A DNA stretch of 64,000 nucleotides, from contig NZ_BOSE01000004.1 in NCBI RefSeq assembly GCF_018403185.1, positions 186,001 through 250,000 on the forward strand, written 5' to 3'. The DNA comes from Paenibacillus montaniterrae (GTDB taxonomy: Bacteria > Bacillota > Bacilli > Paenibacillales > Paenibacillaceae). The notes beneath the pieces are model-generated. The model saw only the letters and a list, made by a program, of their open reading frames with translations, was not told the origin of the DNA and searched no databases. The translations under genes were made by a program, and so were the position numbers. Shown piece after piece: positions 46,979 through 55,661 of this stretch. Within the stretch, counting starts at the first letter, position 1; every line of letters begins with the position of its first letter.

Positions 46979-47151
46979 CAACCTACACCCTCTCTTACTA
47001 ACGTATCTGCTATTGTGACCGCCAATAATCCCATTCATGCAATCTGGTTTTGCGTATTATATGGGAATGCACCTAAAGAAATAATTACTTGGCAACTTGT
47101 ACTATTTATTGGACAATCGCATATCGTAAGTAATAAACGGTTAAAGAGGAT

Positions 47152-47321
47152 GTTCAAAAAGCCCAACTTTGATGACGATGTAGTCACAAAAGTAGCTTAG
47201 TCGGCGTCGAATATGGGGTTCAGCCGAAATGTACAGTGCTCACGTAGCGTGATCTACGCTGCGCTCCGTCATTTCTAAGCTTCCCCCATCTTCTTGGTCC
47301 TGAAAGCCGTGCTTTTTGAAC
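47152..47321 (-). repeat. R2 structured repeat with a third stem sequence, locus E
   Basis: A solitary 170-bp unit. On the minus strand the outer stem is ATGGGG (47284-47289 complement) with CCCCAT (47213-47218 complement), and the inner stem AAATG with CATTT. Both differ fully from R2a and R2b yet pair. The loop block GAGCGCAGCGTAG and both flanks are conserved. It ends 32 bp before the start of the TIGR04086-like gene. The 46979-47353 gap is otherwise unremarkable. Confidence 0.87.
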
Positions 47322-47353
47322 GCTCACTTAAAGTACAAGGAGGTATATGCGGT

Positions 47354-47734
47354 ATGAACACCGATACACGCAAGCTGATGACAATGCCGATGCTGGCTGG
47401 CATAACCTATGCGCTAATCTGGCTAGCAGCAGGCGCTTTGCTGCTGTCACTGCTGCTGCATTTTACGTCATTCAAGGAAAGCAATCTCGGGATGATGGCA
47501 TTCGTCGTACATAGCTTTGCTTCTTTCGTGGGAGGCTTCAGTGCTGGCAAGCGGGCCAGCTCGAAGGGCTGGTATTATGGAGGCAGCCTTGGCATTATTT
47601 ATGGATTGATCGTTATTTTGATCAGCTTTCTGGCAACCGATGTTTCCTTATCTTTGCACAGTCTGATTTTGCTGCTTACCGTGCTAGCTGCCGGGGCATT
47701 TGGCGGCATAATAGGAGTTAATCTGCGAAAATGA
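47354..47734 (+). CDS. Small membrane protein, TIGR04086 family (YrzE-like)
   Basis: A 126-residue protein with four hydrophobic helices (LAGITYALIWLAAGALLL, MMAFVVHSFASFVGGFSAG, YGLIVILISFL, LLLTVLAAGAFGGIIG). The family occurs in spore formers next to yajC and DUF421 genes, as here. Function is unknown. The ATG lies 10 nt after AAGGAGG; upstream codons run into repeat E and are rejected. Confidence 0.85.
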   Translation: MNTDTRKLMTMPMLAGITYALIWLAAGALLLSLLLHFTSFKESNLGMMAFVVHSFASFVGGFSAGKRASSKGWYYGGSLGIIYGLIVILISFLATDVSLSLHSLILLLTVLAAGAFGGIIGVNLRK

Positions 47735-47740
47735 AAATAC

Positions 47741-47789
47741 CTCCAATAGCGACTATTGCTTTGTCTGCTATTGGAGGTATTTTTTTCAG
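47741..47789. terminator. Bidirectional terminator between the TIGR04086-like gene and yajC
   Basis: AAATACCTCCAATAGC pairs exactly with GCTATTGGAGGTATTT around a short loop. T-runs on both strands serve the convergent genes. Confidence 0.92.
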
Positions 47790-47804
47790 TACATCAATAT
47801 GTAT

Positions 47805-48122
47805 CTATTCTGCGGCAGGAGCAGATTGAGATACTGTGCTAATCGCACTGCGATCAAACGTAAGCTTCATTGTATCGTTAACACGAAGCACTACTGTATC
47901 ATCAGTTAGCTCAACAATCGTACCGTGCAAGCCACCAATTGTTACAATTTTATCTCCCTTTTTCAATTGGTGAAGCATCAGATTGCGCTGCTTTTGTTTC
48001 TTTTGCTGTGGACGAATAAGCAAAAAGTAGAATACAACAAACATTAAAACAAAAGGCAGCAATAACCCCCAGATACTACTTCCTGGCTGGGTTGCTGGAG
48101 CATCAGCTAAAAATATTGACAT
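47805..48122 (-). CDS. yajC: Preprotein translocase subunit YajC
   Basis: A 105-residue single-span protein associated with SecDF. It has a membrane helix at about 19-38 (LLLPFVLMFVVFYFLLIRP), then QQKKQKQRNLMLHQLKKGDK and the beta motif IVTIGGLHGTIVELTDDTV. MSIFLADAP is chosen as the start, 6 nt after AAAGGGGTG. It follows tgt by about 20 bp. Confidence 0.95.
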   Translation of the reverse strand: MSIFLADAPATQPGSSIWGLLLPFVLMFVVFYFLLIRPQQKKQKQRNLMLHQLKKGDKIVTIGGLHGTIVELTDDTVVLRVNDTMKLTFDRSAISTVSQSAPAAE

Positions 48123-48142
48123 TGATTTCACCCCTTTCAATA

Positions 48143-49297
<1,155 letters not shown>

Positions 49298-50344
49298 TTA
49301 GTATATAAACATCGCATCTCCAAAGCTGAAGAAGCGATAACGATGTTCAATCGCTTCCCGATATGCTTGTAATATATGCTCACGTCCCGCTAATGCGCTC
49401 ACCAGCATAACCAGCGTTGACTTCGGCAAATGAAAATTAGTCAGCAGCGCATTGACGAGCTTAAAGGAATGGCCCGGATAAATAAAGATTGAGGTCCAGC
49501 CATTGCAAGCTTCCAGCGGTTTGTCCTCAAACCGCTGCCCCAGCGTTTCCAATGTTCGAGCTGAGGTTGTACCCACTGCCACTATTCTACGTTTCTGCTC
49601 GCGCGCGCGTTGCAAAATTTTTGCCGTTTGCTCGCTAATTTCATAATATTCCGCGTGCATTTCATGCTCTTCTACCGTTTCCGTGCTCATCGGGCGAAAT
49701 GTGCCGAGACCGACATGCAGCGTCAAATAAGCAAGCTCTACGCCTTTTGCCTCTAAAGCCTCCAGGAACGGCTTCGTAAAATGCAGTCCTGCCGTTGGCG
49801 CAGCCGCTGAGCCCTCATGCTTGGAATAAACCGTTTGATAGCGCTCCTTCTCATCGAGCTTTTCTTTAATGTAAGGCGGAAGCGGCATTTCTCCCAAGCG
49901 ATCAAGCAGCTCATTGAATATGCCTTGATAGGAAAAGCGCACGATGCGACTTCCCATGCTGCCTTCTTCCTCTACACTGGCGGTAAGCAAAGGAGCGCCC
50001 GCTTCATCTTCACCAAAGACAACAACTGTGCCAGCCTTCATCCGCTTTGCCGGCTTCGCCAACACCTCCCAGCGATCATTCTCAAGCTGTTTAAGCAGAA
50101 GCAGCTCAATGCGCGCGCCTGTATCCCGCTTCGTTCCAAGCAGGCGTGCCGGCAATACGCGTGTATCATTCAGCACCAGCACATCCCCTGCATGCAGCTT
50201 GTCAGCCAGATCGGTAAATACACCATGCTCAACTGCTCCGCTTTCTTTGTTAAGCATCAGGAGGCGAGAAGCTGTTCGCTCCAGCAAAGGTGTTTGAGCA
50301 ATCAGTTCTTCTGGAAGTTCAAAATCAAATAAATCTACATTCAT
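49298..50344 (-). CDS. queA: S-adenosylmethionine:tRNA ribosyltransferase-isomerase
   Basis: A 348-residue enzyme that converts preQ1-tRNA to epoxyqueuosine-tRNA. It begins [18 protein letters not shown] and contains [28 protein letters not shown] and [16 protein letters not shown]. The gene follows the SpoIID-like gene by 3 bp, with its ribosome site AAGGAG in the gap. Confidence 0.97.
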   Translation of the reverse strand: MNVDLFDFELPEELIAQTPLLERTASRLLMLNKESGAVEHGVFTDLADKLHAGDVLVLNDTRVLPARLLGTKRDTGARIELLLLKQLENDRWEVLAKPAKRMKAGTVVVFGEDEAGAPLLTASVEEEGSMGSRIVRFSYQGIFNELLDRLGEMPLPPYIKEKLDEKERYQTVYSKHEGSAAAPTAGLHFTKPFLEALEAKGVELAYLTLHVGLGTFRPMSTETVEEHEMHAEYYEISEQTAKILQRAREQKRRIVAVGTTSARTLETLGQRFEDKPLEACNGWTSIFIYPGHSFKLVNALLTNFHLPKSTLVMLVSALAGREHILQAYREAIEHRYRFFSFGDAMFIY

Positions 50345-50347
50345 TGG

Positions 50348-52444
50348 TTACTCCTTAGCAATTGTTGTTCCTGCATAATAGTATTGCAAGATATATTTAT
50401 AGTCATACCCTTGATTGGCAAAGCTGTACGCGCCGTATTGCGACATGCCGACACCATGGCCATTGCCTTTTCCATCAAATTGGAAACCCGCTTCCTTCGT
50501 TGCCGCTCGCACATTGCCTGCTCCATCAAGCACAAACATATATTCGCCGCTTGCAGTCGCAGTTTGTCCATTAGCGCCAAGCACCTGTAAATTGCCTGCT
50601 CCGTCTTGTTTTACACGCTGTTGATTGGAGGCTCCCAAAACAACAACCTTGCCTGTTTGCTCAATTGTAAAGTAAGTGCTTTGCAGTGAGCCATTTACGC
50701 CTAGCAGAGCACGCAATTCAAATGGACTGGAAACTGCCAGCTTCTTGCCGTTGACTGAAACCGCTACTGCGCGTCCTGAAGGCCCTGTTTCACTTACTTC
50801 CATCGAAGTAATTGGGCCAGAAATGGACAGCTTTGCATTAATTGCCTTCAGCATTTCAGCACTTGTATACGGTCCGCGACGCCAGGTGTTCGCATTGGAT
50901 TGAATAACCTTCTCCAATGCAACCAGCTGTACTCCGCTCTTAATTTGCTCAACAGGTGCTACGTTGTTTTCAATAAGCGGATTGCGGCGGATATTGGTGT
51001 CGGCTGTTGTGGACAGCAATATCGGCTTGCCTGCAGCATTTTTCATGCCCGAATCTTTCACAAGGTCCTCGCGAATATAGCCAACTTTGCCGTTTGGCAG
51101 CACAACGCGGTACCAGCTATGTAAACCATTTTCTGAAATCGAATCCGGACTTGTTACACTTTTCAAATATGGAACCTCATTGCCCCATATTTCCTTGGAA
51201 TCTGCCGTTCTTCCACCGGAACTTGAGCTGAACAGCGTCTCGACCAGCTTGCCGTTATACATGAGCACTTCGCCTTTTGTTGCATCAACCGCAGCAGTCG
51301 AGTTCTCATGCTCTGAGTTGACGCCATAATAAGCCTGGCTAGTCGTCGTATCAACTACATGGGCAACAGTAAAGTTGTTGCCGCCATAAAGAGCATACGT
51401 ACGGGCTGCCACAGCCTGAGCCTTCAATGCTTCAATTGGCCAGGAGGGATACATTTCGATCGCAACTACAGAATATAAATATTGCTCAAATGGAACCTCG
51501 TTGACCACATACATTTGATTGTTTAACGCACCCGCTTCAATTGTCCCGCGATAGCTGCGCTCACTGCGCTCCGTCACTTTAATCGTGCCGCTTCCTGCTG
51601 CCGATACAGCAACCGCCAGCTTCGGATTGTACATATATAGCTCGTCCGAGCTGCCTGCAGTGCCGGTCGCACTATGATCGACACGCATAACAAGCATATC
51701 CTCGCTGCCATTTGCCGTCTCAAGCTTGGTCGTTACTTTGCTTGCTGCTGTCTTCACAATATCCAGCTCTGCTTGTGTTCCAGCCAAGCCAACCAAAACA
51801 GCATACTCCAGCTTGCCAGAGCTGTTGAGCGACATGCCAATCGCGGTATCAAGCCCTTGCGAGCCGAAGCTTGCAGCAGCCTTAAGCGCATCCGACTTGG
51901 AGGCATGTCCTCCGTTTACTAGCGAGAAAGGACCAGAAACGATCATGCTTGAGCCTGCCAGCTTCGTAATGCTTGCATTGGCCTTCCATTTATTCAGCGC
52001 TGCAGTTGCATCGCTGTTCGTCGCATAGCCGCCTTCTATAACCTGATAAGTAACCTTATCGTTTTTGCTGAGCGAGATAAGGAAAGGCGAGCCGCCTGCC
52101 GCTTTCACTGCTTCATAGACCTGTTGGGCATTGCTGAACTGCGTCGTCTCCGTCAGCTTTACTTTATAATCATTAAGTGCCAGCCTTAGTTGATCCTTTT
52201 CCGGAAAGCTCAGCCATTGCACCGATTTGTTAGCCGCCTTGACAGTCAAGTTCATCGCCTGCTGTGAGCTAAGCGTTACACTTTTGGTAATGCTGGTGAA
52301 TTTTCCAGGCAGATTTAAAAACAGCGCCACTCGAATCTTGTCAAGCGTCGGCACAGCAGCCTGTGCTGGCTGGACTACCCCTAAGGAAAAAAGCATAACG
52401 ATAATTACTGATAGTAAAGTGCTTCGCTTGATAAGCTTGTTCAT
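50348..52444 (-). CDS. SpoIID/LytB domain protein with SPOR-like repeats
   Basis: A 698-residue exported protein. A signal peptide (about 1-30, ending QAQA-like PAQAA) is followed by two or three SPOR-like units (VYEAVKAAGGSPFLISL; VSGPFSLVNGGHASKSDAL; GMSLNSSGKLEYAVLVG). A SpoIID/LytB domain (YLYSVVAIEMYPSWPIEALK, AQAVAARTYAL) follows, with a bacterial SH3-like part (GKVGYIREDLV) and the ending GNGHGVGMSQYGA. SpoIID cleaves denuded glycan strands in engulfment. This larger form could act on the cell wall in sporulation or separation. Confidence 0.9.
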   Translation of the reverse strand: MNKLIKRSTLLSVIIVMLFSLGVVQPAQAAVPTLDKIRVALFLNLPGKFTSITKSVTLSSQQAMNLTVKAANKSVQWLSFPEKDQLRLALNDYKVKLTETTQFSNAQQVYEAVKAAGGSPFLISLSKNDKVTYQVIEGGYATNSDATAALNKWKANASITKLAGSSMIVSGPFSLVNGGHASKSDALKAAASFGSQGLDTAIGMSLNSSGKLEYAVLVGLAGTQAELDIVKTAASKVTTKLETANGSEDMLVMRVDHSATGTAGSSDELYMYNPKLAVAVSAAGSGTIKVTERSERSYRGTIEAGALNNQMYVVNEVPFEQYLYSVVAIEMYPSWPIEALKAQAVAARTYALYGGNNFTVAHVVDTTTSQAYYGVNSEHENSTAAVDATKGEVLMYNGKLVETLFSSSSGGRTADSKEIWGNEVPYLKSVTSPDSISENGLHSWYRVVLPNGKVGYIREDLVKDSGMKNAAGKPILLSTTADTNIRRNPLIENNVAPVEQIKSGVQLVALEKVIQSNANTWRRGPYTSAEMLKAINAKLSISGPITSMEVSETGPSGRAVAVSVNGKKLAVSSPFELRALLGVNGSLQSTYFTIEQTGKVVVLGASNQQRVKQDGAGNLQVLGANGQTATASGEYMFVLDGAGNVRAATKEAGFQFDGKGNGHGVGMSQYGAYSFANQGYDYKYILQYYYAGTTIAKE

Positions 52445-52460
52445 TCCTTCACTTCCTTTA

Positions 52461-53462
52461 TTATTTTTCTGGCATCGGAATGCCGAGATGGCGATAAGCG
52501 CCCTCTGTTGCTACTCTACCGCGCGGTGTACGCTGCAAGAAGCCAATTTGCATCAAATAGGGCTCATATACATCCTCAATTGTTTGCGACTCCTCGCCAA
52601 TTGTTGCAGCTATCGTATCAAGTCCTACAGGGCGTCCTGAGAAGCTCGTCATCATCGCTCGCAGCATTTTATGATCGATATGATCAAGTCCCATAGGATC
52701 AACCTGCAGCAGCTCCAGGGCTGCGTTGGCGATGCTATGTGTAATAATGCCGTCGCCTCGAACTTGCGCAAAATCACGCACCCGTTTAAGCAGCCGGTTG
52801 GCGATTCTCGGCGTACCGCGTGAGCGCAGCGCGATTTCATGCGCCGCTTCGCCAATAATGTCCACATTTAATATTTCAGCTGCACGCGCAACAATAAATG
52901 CGAGCTCGTCCACGTTATAGTATTCCAGCCTGCTAACTACCCCGAAGCGGTCCCTTAACGGGGCTGAAAGCTGGCCCGCGCGGGTTGTCGCACCTATTAA
53001 AGTAAAAGGAGGAAGATCCAAACGCACCGAGCGCGCACTAGGACCTTTACCGATCATAATATCGAGTGCAAAGTCCTCCATAGCTGGATATAGCACCTCC
53101 TCGACCGTGCGATGCAGGCGGTGAATTTCATCAATAAACAGCACATCGCCCTCCTGCAAATTCGTTAACAATGCAGCGAGATCGCCGGGACGCTCAATTG
53201 CAGGCCCGGAGGTTGTTCGCAAATTAACGCCAAGCTCATTGGCAATAATATTGGACAAAGTCGTTTTACCGAGTCCTGGAGGTCCGTACAGCAGCACATG
53301 GTCAAGCGCTTCCTTGCGCAGCTTGGCCGCTTCGATGTAGACCGTTAAATTTTCCTTTGCCTTTGTTTGCCCAATATACTCATTCAAATAACGTGGACGG
53401 AGGCTTAACTCTACCGCTTGCTCTTCCATCATTAAATTGGCAGAAATAATACGTTCATCCAT
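52461..53462 (-). CDS. ruvB: Holliday junction branch migration helicase RuvB
   Basis: A 333-residue AAA+ motor. It has Walker [14 protein letters not shown], Walker [11 protein letters not shown], sensor 1 [20 protein letters not shown] and a C-terminal winged helix ([16 protein letters not shown]). It lies 27 bp after ruvA in the ruvC-ruvA-ruvB operon. Confidence 0.97.
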   Translation of the reverse strand: MDERIISANLMMEEQAVELSLRPRYLNEYIGQTKAKENLTVYIEAAKLRKEALDHVLLYGPPGLGKTTLSNIIANELGVNLRTTSGPAIERPGDLAALLTNLQEGDVLFIDEIHRLHRTVEEVLYPAMEDFALDIMIGKGPSARSVRLDLPPFTLIGATTRAGQLSAPLRDRFGVVSRLEYYNVDELAFIVARAAEILNVDIIGEAAHEIALRSRGTPRIANRLLKRVRDFAQVRGDGIITHSIANAALELLQVDPMGLDHIDHKMLRAMMTSFSGRPVGLDTIAATIGEESQTIEDVYEPYLMQIGFLQRTPRGRVATEGAYRHLGIPMPEK

Positions 53463-53489
53463 GATGTCCCAAGCTCCTTTCCGTTATCG

Positions 53490-54122
53490 TTATCCTTTAA
53501 ACAGCTGCTGCAGCGCCTTTTTCATTAAAATATCGACGCTGTCATCCTGACTGGCATTGTCCTGCATCGCTTGCCATGCGCGATCGAGCTCGGCATCGGT
53601 ATAACCAAGCGCCTTTAAACCAGCCTTCGCATCCCGCCAGTTTTTTCCTTCAGGAATGGAAGCAGAAGGCGCATCCTCATATTGCAGGCTAAACGAGCTG
53701 CCAGTTGCAAAAATATCAAAGCCAAGCTCGCCAAGCTTGTCCTTCAAATCAAGCACGATACGCTGCGCCGTTTTTTTGCCGACGCCAGGCAGCTTGGTCA
53801 GATAGCCCAGATTCTCTTGTTGAATCGCCTGCACAAGCGCTTCCGGCGTGCCAGTCGAGAGCATGCCGAGTGCAACCTTGGGCCCGACTCCTGATACATC
53901 CAGCAGCTTGCGGAACAGCAGCTTCTGCTCTCGAGTTTCAAATCCGAATAATAATACGGCGTCCTCACGCACATGATAATGAATATGTACAGTAACAGGT
54001 TGCTGAGCAGCCATTAGCGCATATGGATTAGGAGCAAACACGCGATATCCAATATCTCTTACTTCAACTACCGCATAGTCGGCTTCAACAAAAGCCACTG
54101 TGCCCTTTAAATAATCGATCAC
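53490..54122 (-). CDS. ruvA: Holliday junction DNA-binding protein RuvA
   Basis: A 210-residue protein. It has an OB domain (IDYLKGTVAFVEADYAVVEV), two helix-hairpin-helix motifs (LLDVSGVGPKVALGML; LTKLPGVGKKTAQRIV) and a C-terminal RuvB-binding domain (DAKAGLKALGYTDAELDRA). Its start overlaps the ruvC end by 4 bp. Confidence 0.97.
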   Translation of the reverse strand: MIDYLKGTVAFVEADYAVVEVRDIGYRVFAPNPYALMAAQQPVTVHIHYHVREDAVLLFGFETREQKLLFRKLLDVSGVGPKVALGMLSTGTPEALVQAIQQENLGYLTKLPGVGKKTAQRIVLDLKDKLGELGFDIFATGSSFSLQYEDAPSASIPEGKNWRDAKAGLKALGYTDAELDRAWQAMQDNASQDDSVDILMKKALQQLFKG

Positions 54123-54622
54123 GACCGCTTCACCTCATTAATTTTTTGCACCAGCACTGCTGAATGGGCATGGCAGATCGCCACTGCCAGCGCGTCTGCA
54201 ACATCATCCGGCTTCGGTATTGCACTCAGCTTGAGAAACATTTTGACCATTTCCTGCACCTGCCGCTTTTCCGCATTGCCATAGCCTACAACCGCTTGCT
54301 TTACCTGCAGCGGCGTATACTCGGCTACCGGCAAGCCCCGCTGCGCAGCGGCTAATATAATAACGCCTCTAGCTTGTCCAACGGCAAAGGCCGTCGTTAC
54401 ATTGCGATTGAAGAACAGCTTTTCAACCGCTACAGCATCTGGTTGATAGCGATCCATTAATGCGCAGGCCGATTCATATACTTGAATCAAGCGCTGCTCC
54501 TGAGGAGTATGTGCTTCTGTCGTAATCGCACCATATTGAACAGGGGTCAGCTTATGACCTTGCTTATCTATGAATCCAAATCCGGTGATAGCAATTCCCG
54601 GATCGATTCCTAATACTCTCAT
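54119..54622 (-). CDS. ruvC: Holliday junction resolvase RuvC
   Basis: A 167-residue endonuclease that cuts four-way junctions. Catalytic acidic residues are Asp7 (GIDPGIAITGFG), Glu67 (AVEKLFFNRN), and Asp139/140 and Asp143 (PKPDDVADALAVAICH). Bacillus lacks ruvC and relies on RecU; its presence in an intact ruvCAB operon is one reason to place this genome outside Bacillaceae. Confidence 0.97.
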   Translation of the reverse strand: MRVLGIDPGIAITGFGFIDKQGHKLTPVQYGAITTEAHTPQEQRLIQVYESACALMDRYQPDAVAVEKLFFNRNVTTAFAVGQARGVIILAAAQRGLPVAEYTPLQVKQAVVGYGNAEKRQVQEMVKMFLKLSAIPKPDDVADALAVAICHAHSAVLVQKINEVKRS

Positions 54623-54699
54623 TGATTCACCTCTATCTTTTAATAACGCAAGAGGCTATTCAGCAGCATCCGAGTCAGCTCTTTAAGCGTCTACCCTTC

Positions 54700-54728
54700 A
54701 TTATAACAAATCAACGGAATTATGAGAA
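54700..54728 (-). promoter_or_regulatory. Promoter of the ruvCAB operon with extended -10
   Basis: TGTTATAAT (TG plus TATAAT, 54700-54705) with a weak TTCTCA (54723-54728) 17 bp upstream on the minus strand. Confidence 0.6.
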
Positions 54729-54778
54729 CGAATGTTTCATTATTGTTTTAATATGAGTAAAAAGGTCTATATCCAGCA

Positions 54779-54826
54779 AAAAGATCCTGTTTACTGAAAA
54801 TGGCATCAGTAACAGGATCTTAGTCA
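54779..54826 (-). terminator. Intrinsic terminator after bofC
   Basis: AAGATCCTGTT and ACTG pair with CAGT and AACAGGATCTT, followed by TTTTTG on the minus strand. Confidence 0.85.
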
Positions 54827-54874
54827 TTTGGCTTTACTCGTTTATGCAATTGTATAAACTCCCTTGCAGATAAA

Positions 54875-55504
54875 CTATTGGCTGACCCGATCCAGCCTAA
54901 ATTCATTAAAGGTCGATAGCACACTATCGTATTCTTCAATATCTCGCACTCGAATTCCGTGCTGTAAATGCTCCAGCTCCTGCTTGGGCAATCGGCTTTC
55001 CAAATAAGGGATGTTCAATTGAAAAAATGTTTTCATTACTTTTTCCTGTGCAGGTGTGCCGTCATACAATGAGAACAAGCCTTCATCATCAATTCCAAAA
55101 AATGCATTCGCCTTACAATGTGGCGACAAGTCATCTACATGCTCCTCAAAGCGCATAATCGTATGCGCTTGGTCAACAGAAAGCTTCCACTGCGGATTTT
55201 GCTGAATTAATATGACGACATTCTCGTAAGACAGGTTTCCCAGTTCCACAATTTCTTCGCCGCATACATAAACTCGGTGTAAAATCGCTCTGAGCTTTTG
55301 TTGATCGCTAAACCAGCTTGACAGTTCATCCTTAAACGAAGTCATTGCGTTTGCATGAACAGTCGCTGTGCCAGAGATTACAGCTGATAGTAGCACGGCA
55401 AGCAGCGTATACAATCTAGCGGCACTCCAAGCTAATGAACCATAACGTTTTAATTTGCGCCTTATTCTTTTTTTGATTTTTTTCCAAACTGAATTTTGCA
55501 TCAT
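54875..55504 (-). CDS. bofC: BofC-like sporulation checkpoint protein
   Basis: A 209-residue protein with a basic N-terminus, one membrane or signal segment (about 28-50) and a BofC C-terminal domain (CKANAFFGIDDEGLFSLYDG, FFQLNIPYLESRLPK, RDIEEYDSVLSTFNEFRL). BofC in B. subtilis restrains the SpoIVB protease before sigma-K activation. It is longer at the N-terminus than the B. subtilis protein. The neighbours (ruv operon and SafA-like gene) match the B. subtilis order. Confidence 0.88.
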   Translation of the reverse strand: MMQNSVWKKIKKRIRRKLKRYGSLAWSAARLYTLLAVLLSAVISGTATVHANAMTSFKDELSSWFSDQQKLRAILHRVYVCGEEIVELGNLSYENVVILIQQNPQWKLSVDQAHTIMRFEEHVDDLSPHCKANAFFGIDDEGLFSLYDGTPAQEKVMKTFFQLNIPYLESRLPKQELEHLQHGIRVRDIEEYDSVLSTFNEFRLDRVSQ

Positions 55505-55603
55505 GCTGTCTCCTTCATCAAGTCATAACCATAGTGTGGACAATATTTGCAATTTTAATCTTTAATTTTCCATCACATATTATTGCTTCGGATATGAATT
55601 GAA

Positions 55604-55634
55604 AGAGCAGCATTCCGCTTCGCAGAACACTGCT
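55604..55634 (-). terminator. Terminator of the SafA-like gene
   Basis: GAGCAG..TTC pairs with GAA..CTGCTC, followed by TTTC on the minus strand. Confidence 0.6.
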
Positions 55635-55661
55635 CATCATTTTTAATATGATTGCTGCATG

